The notes beneath the pieces were generated by a model. It saw only the letters and a list, made by a program, of their open reading frames with translations, was not told the DNA's origin and did not search any database. Of a DNA stretch of 6,307 bases, positions 1 to 6,181 are shown one piece after another. Within the stretch, counting starts at the first letter, position 1. Each line of letters begins with the position of its first letter. Location of the stretch: the NCBI GenBank assembly GCA_027002755.1, contig JALWZI010000070.1, positions 1-6,307 on the forward strand, read 5' to 3'. This DNA comes from Campylobacteraceae bacterium. Its GTDB lineage: Bacteria; Campylobacterota; Campylobacteria; Campylobacterales; Sulfurovaceae. A program made the position numbers and the translations under genes.

Positions 1-1109
1 ATCTCCGCCGGGATCGGCAGGCGTTCTTTGAGAGTTGCTGCCCGTTTTTCGAGTTGCTTTACGGAAGCGAAGAGCAAGCGAAGTACCGGAATCTTCTCAT
101 ACTCTCTTTTACGATAGGCCAGGATCGTCTGCTCCAGAAGAGCCAGAGTGATCTTGTCGACCCGGAACATCCGCAAGATCTGATTCTTTTTGAGCTGCTC
201 GATGAGGAGCTTCTTGCCCAGGATGATCCCTGCCTGAACACTCCCAAAGAGTTTATCACCACTGAAACTCAGTAACGATGGTGCCCTTTCCAGGATGCCT
301 GGCAATGAAGGTTCCGTCTCGGACAAGCCCCAGGGAAGGTCGGGCAGATAGGCACTGCCCAGGTCGTAATAGTCGATCAGGCCCCGTTCGCCAGCCAAGG
401 CTGAAATCTCCTTCATCGTCGCCTCGGCACTGAAACCCTCGATGGTATAGTTGGATTTGTGCACCTTCATCAGCATCGCCGTCTCCTCACCGATGGCCGC
501 TTCGTAGTCGGCGATATGGGTTTTGTTGGTGGCACCTACCTCCACCAGCCTCGCCCCGCTGGCCGCCATCACCTCCGGGATGCGAAAACTCCCACCGATC
601 TCTACCAGCTCTCCCCGGGAGACGATCGCCTCTTTACCTTTGGCAAAAGTGTTGAGAATCAAAAAGACCGCGGCGGCATTGTTGTTGACGATTAGAGCAT
701 CTTCGCAACCAAAGAGCTCCCGCAGGCTCTCCGCCGCATGGAGATGGCGATCTCCCCTTTTCCCGCTTTCCAGATCGTATTCCAGGTTGCAGTAACCCGT
801 CGCGATCCTACCGGCCTCCTGAAAAAAACTCTCATCGATCGGTGCTCTACCCAGATTGGTATGAAGAATGATTCCTGTTGCATTGATCACGGAACGTAGA
901 GAAGGAGAGAGAAGTCGCCGATAGCATTGCTCGATCCTTTCACGGATCTCATGCCGATCCGGCTCGAGAACGGTACCTGTGGCAATCTCGTGACGGAGTC
1001 TCTCCAGGGTCTCCCTGACGGCACGAAGCAGAAGAGGACGGTTGTGGTTTTCAAAACCCGGCCACTGCACAACCGCATCCACAGAGGGAAGAAAACGGTA
1101 GGGGTTCAT
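1..1109 (-). CDS. selA: L-seryl-tRNA(Sec) selenium transferase SelA (selenocysteine synthase), C-terminus missing
   Basis: SelA is the cytoplasmic PLP enzyme that converts seryl-tRNA(Sec) to selenocysteyl-tRNA(Sec) using selenophosphate. Reading minus from ATG 1109-1107 gives an uninterrupted frame of 369 codons that leaves the window at base 1, so roughly the last 15-20% is missing (E. coli SelA has 463 residues). Visible family marks are LPSVD at residues 7-11 near the N-terminus, INATGIILHTNLGRAP at 75-90, a LEYDLESGKRGDRH block at 109-122, VEVGATNKTH around 189-198, and the PLP-lysine motif SFSGDKLFG with Lys286, equivalent to E. coli Lys295. The start is supported by AAGGA (1119-1115) five bases upstream and by the usual distance from start to LPSVD. 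It lies 89 bases downstream of yajQ. A candidate promoter and a GC hairpin occupy that gap. No in-frame stop or frameshift is visible. The family call is very secure; the partner gene selB is probably beyond the left edge (inference). Confidence 0.96.
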   Translation of the reverse strand, partial: MNPYRFLPSVDAVVQWPGFENHNRPLLLRAVRETLERLRHEIATGTVLEPDRHEIRERIEQCYRRLLSPSLRSVINATGIILHTNLGRAPIDESFFQEAGRIATGYCNLEYDLESGKRGDRHLHAAESLRELFGCEDALIVNNNAAAVFLILNTFAKGKEAIVSRGELVEIGGSFRIPEVMAASGARLVEVGATNKTHIADYEAAIGEETAMLMKVHKSNYTIEGFSAEATMKEISALAGERGLIDYYDLGSAYLPDLPWGLSETEPSLPGILERAPSLLSFSGDKLFGSVQAGIILGKKLLIEQLKKNQILRMFRVDKITLALLEQTILAYRKREYEKIPVLRLLFASVKQLEKRAATLKERLPIPAE

Positions 1110-1114
1110 CGGTA

Positions 1115-1119
1115 TCCTT
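1115..1119 (-). promoter_or_regulatory. Ribosome binding site of selA
   Basis: The sense strand reads AAGGA followed by TACCG and then ATG, a five-base spacing. This fits a Shine-Dalgarno site and supports the selA start at 1109. It lies just downstream of the GC-rich hairpin at 1127-1141. Confidence 0.7.
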
Positions 1120-1126
1120 TATGTAT

Positions 1127-1141
1127 GCGGCCGCCGGCCGC
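1127..1141 (-). repeat. GC-rich hairpin in the yajQ-selA gap
   Basis: GCGGCC (1141-1136) and GGCCGC (1132-1127) are perfect reverse complements separated by a three-base loop, giving a six-pair all-GC stem. The same bases form two tandem copies of GGCGGCC (1142-1129). The stem is not followed by a T-tract on the sense strand (ATACATAAAGG follows), so it is not a standard intrinsic terminator. It sits 8-22 bases upstream of the selA ribosome binding site, in what would be the selA 5' leader. Possible roles are a processing or stability element at the end of the upstream operon, or a leader structure affecting selA translation. The structure is seen in the sequence; the role is inferred. Confidence 0.5.
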
Positions 1142-1161
1142 CGAGGATCATCGTTTACCGT

Positions 1162-1170
1162 ATGATATCA
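1162..1170 (-). promoter_or_regulatory. Candidate extended -10 promoter for selA
   Basis: The sense strand reads TGATATCAT, a TG-N-TATCAT extended -10 element with five of six matches to TATAAT. I see no convincing -35 hexamer at 17 bases (ATCTAC at 1190-1185), but extended -10 promoters can do without one, and the stretch just upstream contains T- and A-runs. Transcription would start near 1155 and give a leader of about 45 bases containing the GC hairpin. Eight of these bases form the palindrome TGATATCA (1163-1170), so an operator is an alternative reading. This is a sequence match only. Confidence 0.3.
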
Positions 1171-1198
1171 GTTTTGAGGGAAAAGTAGATGGTGCAGC

Positions 1199-1702
1199 TT
1201 ATTTGAAGTTCCCGAAAACCAGGGGCGCTTTGAGGTCCAGCTTTTTGACCGCGGCGATGACCTGCTGCAGATCGTCGATCTTTTTGCCGCTGACCCGGAT
1301 CTCGTCCCCCTGGATGGCGGGGGTGACTTTGAGTTTGAGAGCCTTGATGGCCTTCACGATCTCTTTGGCCTCCTCTTTGTCGATAGCATCGACGATTCGG
1401 TAGATCACCTTGACGTTGCCGCCGCTGATGCCTTCCTTTTTGATCTCGTCCAGTGATTTGGGCGAGAGGCCCCGTTTGATCATCTTCGAAAGCAGGATAT
1501 CTTTCAGAGCGTCGATCTTGGAGTCGCTTGAGCTCACCAGGGAGAGGGTTTTGGCCTTTTCATTCAGCTCTATATCGGTTTGAATCCCCTTGAAGTCGAA
1601 ACGGGTTGCCACCTCTTTTTTTGCCTGCTCGATGGCGTTTTTCATCTCCATCATATCCAGCTTGGCGCTGATATCGAAATAGTGCTCTTTCGCCTTGGCC
1701 AT
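1199..1702 (-). CDS. yajQ: YajQ family nucleotide-binding protein (UPF0234)
   Basis: A 167-residue protein, close to the usual YajQ length (about 163). The family folds as two small alpha/beta domains resembling RNA-recognition or ferredoxin-like folds and binds nucleotides. A Xanthomonas member has been described as a cyclic di-GMP receptor, but the role in this lineage is unknown. Visible family marks are the N-terminal FDI (9-11), RFDFKG (34-39), the SSSD and LLSKMIKRG segments (57-60, 70-78), and the strongly conserved IQGDEIRVSGK (130-140) followed by DDLQ, ending in a FGNFK-type tail. The start at ATG 1702 is fixed by a perfect AGGAGG five bases upstream, which overlaps the hom stop codon. 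It is probably the last gene of the tight operon before the 89-base gap to selA. Family assignment is secure; cellular function is not. Confidence 0.95.
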   Translation of the reverse strand: MAKAKEHYFDISAKLDMMEMKNAIEQAKKEVATRFDFKGIQTDIELNEKAKTLSLVSSSDSKIDALKDILLSKMIKRGLSPKSLDEIKKEGISGGNVKVIYRIVDAIDKEEAKEIVKAIKALKLKVTPAIQGDEIRVSGKKIDDLQQVIAAVKKLDLKAPLVFGNFK

Positions 1703-1707
1703 GGTTG

Positions 1708-1713
1708 CCTCCT
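1708..1713 (-). promoter_or_regulatory. Strong ribosome binding site of yajQ, overlapping the hom stop codon
   Basis: The sense strand reads AGGAGG, then CAACC, then ATG. It is the only full consensus Shine-Dalgarno site I see in the window. Its first bases belong to the TAG stop of hom (1714-1712), so ribosomes ending hom arrive directly on it. This suggests that yajQ is made at a higher rate than its upstream neighbours. Confidence 0.85.
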
Positions 1714-2974
1714 ACTTTTCGATCCGGATCATCGTCACCTGCTCGTCGACCACCTCCAGGGATCGGAGGGCGGCGATCGCCTCTTTCATCTTGCGCTCCT
1801 CGCAGCGATGGGTAGTGAAGAGCAGCCGAACCCGGTCGGCAAAACGGGAAGGCTTCTGCAGCATCGACTCGATGGAGATGCCGAACTCCCCCAGTGTGCT
1901 GGTGACCTGAGCCAGGACCCCTGGGCGGTCCAGCACCTTGAGCTTGAGATAGTACTGGGAACTGATCGCCTCGGGAGGCACAAGGGGCAGGCCGCTCTCA
2001 AGTCCCTTTTTGTAGCCCAGCATCGGGCCGGTGTTGCCCCGGACGATTTCGACGATGTCGGCGATGACAGCACTGGCGGTGGCATCCCCGCCGGCTCCCG
2101 GACCGTAGAACATGGTCTCCCCGACCCGGTCACCCACGACACTGACGGCATTCATCACGCCGTCGACCTTGGCGATCATGCTCCCGGCGGGGATCATCGT
2201 GGCATGCACCCGCATCTCCACCCCGTTGTCGACCTTTTTCGCAATCCCCAGCAACTTGATCTCGTAGCCGAACTCCTGAGCGAACTCCACATCGGTGGCG
2301 GTGATCTTTTCGATCCCCTCGATGACGATGTCTTCGGGTTTGGCGTCGATCCCGTAGGCGATGGAGCCCAGAATCAGTAGCTTGTGGGCCGCGTCGTAGC
2401 CTCCCACGTCGAAGGTGGGATCCGCCTCGGCGTAGCCCAGCTCCTGAGCCTCTTTGAGCACCGCATCGTAGTCGGCCCCCTCTTTGATCATTTTGGTGAG
2501 CATGAAGTTGCAGGTCCCGTTCATGATCCCCTTGATCGACTCGATGTGGTTGGCGCTCAGTCCGTTGCGCAGCGCTCCGATGATCGGGATCCCTCCGGCG
2601 ACGCTCGCTTCGTAGAAGAGCGGCGTCTCTCCGGCGATCTCCTGCAACTCGTAGCGGTGGTAGGCCAGCAGGGCTTTGTTGGCGGTGACCACCGGTTTGC
2701 CTGCTTCCAGGGCTTTGCGCACCAGACGGTAGGGCTCTTCCACACCGCCCATGAGTTCCACGACGATATCCACGTCCGCACTTTCGATCACCTCCATGGG
2801 GTCATCGGTCAGAGGAATCTGTACCTGGCGTTTTTTGGAGAGATTACGGACCGCCCCGATCACCGGTACGATCTTCTTGCCGGCACGGGCTTCGATGATG
2901 TCCGCATTTTCCAACAGGATCTTCGCCACGCTTTCGCCGACGGTCCCGACTCCGAGAATTCCGACTTTAACCAT
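1712..2974 (-). CDS. hom: Homoserine dehydrogenase with C-terminal ACT domain
   Basis: Homoserine dehydrogenase reduces aspartate semialdehyde to homoserine with NAD(P)H, the step feeding threonine, isoleucine and methionine synthesis. The protein is 420 residues from ATG 2974. A Rossmann nucleotide-binding motif, GVGTVG, lies at 8-13. VVTANK at 95-100 carries the conserved lysine of the cofactor/substrate region. The homoserine dehydrogenase signature runs from about 182 (AEADPTFDVGGYDAAHK) and includes the presumed catalytic Lys198. A C-terminal ACT domain starts near 343 (LKLKVLDRPGVLAQV) and runs to about 415. ACT domains in this family usually mediate feedback inhibition by threonine. 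The length fits the monofunctional type, with no fused aspartate kinase. ATG 2974 overlaps the end of alaC by eight bases (ATGGTTAA), with AAAAGG (2989-2984) nine bases upstream. The frame stays open upstream to 3052, but that part only repeats alaC sequence in another frame. Confidence 0.96.
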   Translation of the reverse strand: MVKVGILGVGTVGESVAKILLENADIIEARAGKKIVPVIGAVRNLSKKRQVQIPLTDDPMEVIESADVDIVVELMGGVEEPYRLVRKALEAGKPVVTANKALLAYHRYELQEIAGETPLFYEASVAGGIPIIGALRNGLSANHIESIKGIMNGTCNFMLTKMIKEGADYDAVLKEAQELGYAEADPTFDVGGYDAAHKLLILGSIAYGIDAKPEDIVIEGIEKITATDVEFAQEFGYEIKLLGIAKKVDNGVEMRVHATMIPAGSMIAKVDGVMNAVSVVGDRVGETMFYGPGAGGDATASAVIADIVEIVRGNTGPMLGYKKGLESGLPLVPPEAISSQYYLKLKVLDRPGVLAQVTSTLGEFGISIESMLQKPSRFADRVRLLFTTHRCEERKMKEAIAALRSLEVVDEQVTMIRIEK

Positions 2975-4205
2975 GTTGTTTCGCCTTTTCCTGTTTGAGT
3001 TCGTTGAGATAACGTTTGATGTTCTTGGCTGCCTGCCGGATCCGCTTTTCATTCTCGATCAATGCGATCCGGACATACTCGTCGCCGTACTCCCCGAAAC
3101 CGATCCCGGGACTGACGGCGACATGGGCTTTGAGCAGCAGTTCTTTGGAGAACTCCAGCGAACCCATCTCACGGGCGATCTCCGGAATCCGGGCCCAGAC
3201 GAACATACTCGCATTGGGACGTCCCACCTCCCAACCTGCTTTGCCGAAGGCGTCGATGAGCACATCCCGGCGTTTCTGATACTTGGGGATGACGATCTCC
3301 TCCACCAGATGCTCGTACTCGTCCAGGGCCACCGTCGCCGCTACCTGGATCGGGGTGAACATCCCGTAGTCGAGCCAGGATTTGATCTTCTGCAGGGCGC
3401 CGACCAGCTTGGGGTTGCCCACGATGAAACCGACCCGCCATCCGGCCATGTTGTAGCTCTTGGAGAGGGTGAAGCTCTCCACCGCCACATCCTTGGCCCC
3501 CTCCACCTGGAGGATCGAGGGGGTCTTGTACCCGTCATAGGTGATGTCGGCATAGGCGATGTCACTGATGATATAGAAACGCTCCCGCCGGGCGATCTCC
3601 ACCAGCCGCTCGTAGAAGTCCAGTCCTACCGTGGCGGTGGTGGGGTTGTGGGGGAAATTGACCACCAGAAACTTGGGCTTGGGGACCGAGTTGCGCAGGG
3701 CATGTTCCAGATCGGCAAAGAAACGCTCCTCATCGACCTCGAAAGTGCTCTCATCGAAGGTCAGCTTCATCTTCTCCACATTGCCTCCCGCTAGAACAAA
3801 GGCGTAGGAGTGGATCGGATAGGTGGGGTCGGGGACGATGGCCACGTCACCGGGATTGGTGATGGCCTGGACCAGGTGGACGTAGCCCTCTTTGCTCCCC
3901 ATGGTCGCCACCGCTTCGGTCTCGGGGTCCAGGACCACGTCGTACTTGCGCAGGTACCAGTTGGTGATCGCCAGACGGAGCTTGTAGATCCCCTTGGAGG
4001 CACTGTAGCCGTGAACATGAGGTTTGCGGGCCGTCTCCACCAGCTTCTCGATCACCGGCTCGAAGGCCGGACCGTCGGGATTACCCATAGAGAAATCCAC
4101 CACATCGGCGCCGGCACGGCGCTCCGCCATCTTCAGCTCGTTGACGACAGCGAAGACATACTTGGGAAGCCGGTTGATCTTGTCAAACTGTATCTCGTCG
4201 AACAT
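2967..4205 (-). CDS. alaC: AlaC-like class I/II PLP aminotransferase (glutamate-pyruvate type)
   Basis: A 412-residue fold-type I aminotransferase that closely resembles E. coli AlaC, which makes alanine from pyruvate and glutamate. Visible marks, numbered from ATG 4205: LPKYVFAVVNELKMAERR near the start, SMGNPDG (39-45), HGYSASKGI in the substrate region, GSKEG in the cofactor-binding loop, FPHNPT with Asn187, SDIAYADI with Asp215 and Tyr218, TLSKSYNMAGWRVGF with the Schiff-base Lys249, and VRIALIEN with Arg379 for the substrate carboxylate. A GTG at 4214 would add three residues, but AAGG (4219-4216) is only one base from it and ten bases from ATG 4205, so ATG is preferred. The gap to the upstream stop codon is two bases, and hom overlaps its 3' end by eight. 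Relatives are often annotated as LL-diaminopimelate or aspartate aminotransferase; the true substrate cannot be settled from sequence. The family is certain and the AlaC subgroup likely. Confidence 0.9.
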   Translation of the reverse strand: MFDEIQFDKINRLPKYVFAVVNELKMAERRAGADVVDFSMGNPDGPAFEPVIEKLVETARKPHVHGYSASKGIYKLRLAITNWYLRKYDVVLDPETEAVATMGSKEGYVHLVQAITNPGDVAIVPDPTYPIHSYAFVLAGGNVEKMKLTFDESTFEVDEERFFADLEHALRNSVPKPKFLVVNFPHNPTTATVGLDFYERLVEIARRERFYIISDIAYADITYDGYKTPSILQVEGAKDVAVESFTLSKSYNMAGWRVGFIVGNPKLVGALQKIKSWLDYGMFTPIQVAATVALDEYEHLVEEIVIPKYQKRRDVLIDAFGKAGWEVGRPNASMFVWARIPEIAREMGSLEFSKELLLKAHVAVSPGIGFGEYGDEYVRIALIENEKRIRQAAKNIKRYLNELKQEKAKQHG

Positions 4206-4207
4206 TT

Positions 4208-5491
4208 TTACCACACCTTGCTTTTGTTGAGTCGCTGGAACTCTTCGTGGGAGATCTCCCGAACCTCACCCTGAGCGATCTTGAAAAAGTGTCGGGAACC
4301 GTCGTTGAGTTTCAGTGTGTTTTTCCCTTTGAATTCCACCATTCCGTGTCCCGTCGCCAGGATATAGTCTCCTTTGGAGGTATCGAAGGTGATGTCATCG
4401 GCCGTCACTTTGGTGGTCCGCTTCATGGTCCGCAGATCGGTATAACCGATCCAGACCTTCGAACGGGGATGAAAGACCACCAGGGTATCGGTCACTGCCG
4501 GCTGCTGTTGGACCACCGTCTCCTGGACCGTTGCCGCAGGGGCCTGGGAAGCCGCCGCTTCGGCAGACGCTTCAGCCGTTGAAGATTCCTTCCCGGTTTT
4601 TCCGGCGGTTGCGGTAGCCGTATCACTCTTTTGATCCATGGAGGGGACCGTAGGGGCCAGAGCCCCCTGCTCCTTCTGAGGACTCTCTTCACTGCCGCCG
4701 GCGGTTGCCGCCAGAATCATCCGTGAGACATCCGACAGATTCTCTTCGGCGGGTTGGGCCGTCGGTTCCTGGACACTTTGCTGACGAAGTTTCTCGGCTT
4801 TGGCCTGTTCCTTCTTCACCTGGGTGATGATCTTCGCCTCTTCCGTCTCCTCGCTGGCTCCCGCCCCGAATGAGGCCGTATTGCTGTCTGCAGTGGCGCT
4901 TTCGCCCTCGGCTGCGTTCTCCTGGGATGATTCGGCACTCTGGGAGGTCCGGTTCTTTTCGCTGTCGTTCTCCTCGGCCCAGGCTCCCTGGGTTACCGGC
5001 GGCTCTTCTACAGCGACCTCCTGCTCTCCACTGCCCTGATCGTTCTCGGTAAACCATCCCTCGGTCATGGAGAGGACCGAATCGAAGAAACTTCCCTCTT
5101 TTTTGGCCGGAGTCGACGAGGTGGCATTGCTCTCTCCGCTCATCGGGGCGGAAAGGTACCTCCAGCTCCCATAGGCGGCGATCAGCAACAGGATCAAGAC
5201 CAAAACACGGAAGAGCTTGCCGCCGTTCTCCTTCTCCATCGGCGTCACGACCAGCGGCTCCGCCTCCTCCAGGGGACCTACCTCGGCGAAATAGGCCCGG
5301 CAGTCGGCTTTGAGGTCGCTCAGGTCGGCCTGGTACTCTCTCTCCAGAATGGAGATGAATCCCATGGCCTGGACCTTTTTCAGGCGGGACCAGTCCCGAT
5401 GGAATACGGCTTCCAGATTCTCCACGGAGATCCGGGTACGCCGACTGATGGTCGGCAGGGTGTTCTCTTCGATAATCTCATTCAACTGCAT
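4208..5491 (-). CDS. RodZ-like bitopic membrane protein (HTH, one membrane helix, long linker, C-terminal beta domain)
   Basis: A 427-residue protein. Residues 1-60 resemble the RodZ N-terminal helix-turn-helix: TISRRTRISVENLEAVFHRD, then GFISILEREYQADLSDL, in place of the family's T-x-I-x-x-x-x-L-E-A and G-x-x-R-x-Y-A patterns. Residues 93-108 (LFRVLVLILLLIAAYG) form the only membrane helix, with an N-in, C-out topology expected. Residues 115-333 are a low-complexity Ala/Ser/Glu/Thr/Gln-rich linker with one charged helical patch (218-241). A compact C-terminal domain (334-412) contains VWIGYTDL and DYILATGHGMVEF, resembling the periplasmic DUF4115 domain of RodZ. RodZ ties cytoplasmic MreB filaments to the elongasome and maintains rod shape; by architecture this may be the counterpart here (inference). 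The start ATG 5491 lies inside the end of rlmB (14-base overlap) with AGGA (5501-5498) six bases upstream. I recall C. jejuni having a membrane and a periplasmic protein gene at this position (Cj0152c, Cj0151c). No gene symbol is given because the orthology is unproven. Confidence 0.75.
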   Translation of the reverse strand: MQLNEIIEENTLPTISRRTRISVENLEAVFHRDWSRLKKVQAMGFISILEREYQADLSDLKADCRAYFAEVGPLEEAEPLVVTPMEKENGGKLFRVLVLILLLIAAYGSWRYLSAPMSGESNATSSTPAKKEGSFFDSVLSMTEGWFTENDQGSGEQEVAVEEPPVTQGAWAEENDSEKNRTSQSAESSQENAAEGESATADSNTASFGAGASEETEEAKIITQVKKEQAKAEKLRQQSVQEPTAQPAEENLSDVSRMILAATAGGSEESPQKEQGALAPTVPSMDQKSDTATATAGKTGKESSTAEASAEAAASQAPAATVQETVVQQQPAVTDTLVVFHPRSKVWIGYTDLRTMKRTTKVTADDITFDTSKGDYILATGHGMVEFKGKNTLKLNDGSRHFFKIAQGEVREISHEEFQRLNKSKVW

Positions 5492-6179
5492 AACTCATCC
5501 TGTGTATCATAATCGCCGCAGCGGCACTGACATTGAGGGAGTCGAACTCCCGTTTCATTCGGATTGCCACGGTCTCATCCAGCCGTTCTCTCGCCTTTTT
5601 CGAGAGTCCCTTCTCCTCGCTGCCCAGAACCAGGGTCCGACGACGGGCAAAAGTCTTCTCCTCGATGGGCTCCCCTTCCATAGAGGCCCCGTAGAGCCGA
5701 TGCCCCGCCTGAGAGAGCTCGTGTAGAACATCGAGAATGTTCCGATGCAGGGCAAAAGGCATCTCCAGCAGAGCTCCGCTGCTGGTGCGGGTCACCGCGG
5801 CGAAATTGAGCTGCCCGATCCCGGTGGCGACGATCCCCTCCACCCCCAGGGCATAGGCGCTGCGAACGATCGCCCCGATATTCCCCGCATCGGTTAACGT
5901 ATCCAGGACCAGGACGAAATCGCCCGTTTTGATCTCAGCCAGGGTGCTGGGTTCGAAATCGGCGATCTCCGCCAAAAGCCCCTGATGGTTGCCTCCCCGG
6001 CTCAGCTGCTGGGCCCACCGGTTCTCGATGAAAGTGATCTTCGCTCCGTAACGTTCGAAGAGGTCCCGGGGCAGGACACCCTTTTTGGCGATGTAGATCT
6101 TTTCGACACGCTCGGGGTGGTGTCTCAGTGCATGCAGCACCACCTGTTTTCCGTAAATAATCATAGGGGATTTTACCAT
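5478..6179 (-). CDS. rlmB: RlmB/TrmH family 23S rRNA 2'-O-ribose methyltransferase
   Basis: A SPOUT-class, SAM-dependent RNA 2'-O-methyltransferase. E. coli RlmB methylates G2251 in the 23S rRNA P-site loop; the exact target here is inferred. It has 233 residues from ATG 6179, against about 243 in E. coli. The N-terminal SpoU substrate-binding domain begins IIYGKQVVLHAL and ends with NHQGLLAEI. The three SPOUT motifs follow, numbered from ATG 6179: motif 1 DAGNIGAIVRSA (Asn100, Arg106), motif 2 LVLGSEEKGLS (Glu188), and motif 3 IRMKREFDSLNVSAAAAI (Ser214, Asn216). Family similarity begins at MIIYG (ATG 6164), but that ATG has no Shine-Dalgarno site, while ATG 6179 has AGGA four bases upstream, so the longer form is chosen. 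The frame is open to 6266 with no similarity. Its ribosome binding site lies in a strong predicted hairpin (6182-6231). The 3' end overlaps the RodZ-like gene by 14 bases. Confidence 0.9.
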   Translation of the reverse strand: MVKSPMIIYGKQVVLHALRHHPERVEKIYIAKKGVLPRDLFERYGAKITFIENRWAQQLSRGGNHQGLLAEIADFEPSTLAEIKTGDFVLVLDTLTDAGNIGAIVRSAYALGVEGIVATGIGQLNFAAVTRTSSGALLEMPFALHRNILDVLHELSQAGHRLYGASMEGEPIEEKTFARRRTLVLGSEEKGLSKKARERLDETVAIRMKREFDSLNVSAAAAIMIHRMSYAVE

Positions 6180-6181
6180 TT

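Noticed and set aside
692..1078. Two short minus-strand frames (692-883 and 887-1078) as separate genes
   Set aside because: They are in a different frame from selA and lie wholly inside it. The selA frame is continuous and matches the family along its length, so they are shadows and not evidence of a broken gene.
1127..1145. GC hairpin as a rho-independent terminator after yajQ
   Set aside because: No run of T follows the stem on either strand; the minus strand continues ATACATAAAGG.
1163..1170. TGATATCA palindrome as an operator
   Set aside because: An 8-bp palindrome is too short and too frequent by chance to call without a second site or a known regulator. It is mentioned only as part of the candidate -10 element.
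1580..2998. Plus-strand open frames opposite hom and yajQ (1580-2380 and 2384-2998)
   Set aside because: They are antisense to well-supported genes, contain no recognisable domain and have no convincing ribosome binding site.
2975..3052. 26-residue N-terminal extension of hom
   Set aside because: It is alaC coding sequence read in another frame. The Rossmann motif starts right after ATG 2974, which has its own Shine-Dalgarno site.
2751..3794. Long plus-strand open frame (347 codons) opposite alaC and hom
   Set aside because: It crosses two genes whose minus-strand proteins match known families throughout. Its composition (His/Asp/Gly/Leu rich, no motif) is what antisense of GC-rich coding DNA gives.
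4206..4214. GTG start at 4214 for alaC
   Set aside because: The AAGG site would be only one base from the GTG, while ATG 4205 has it at ten bases. The extra residues are not conserved in AlaC as I know it.
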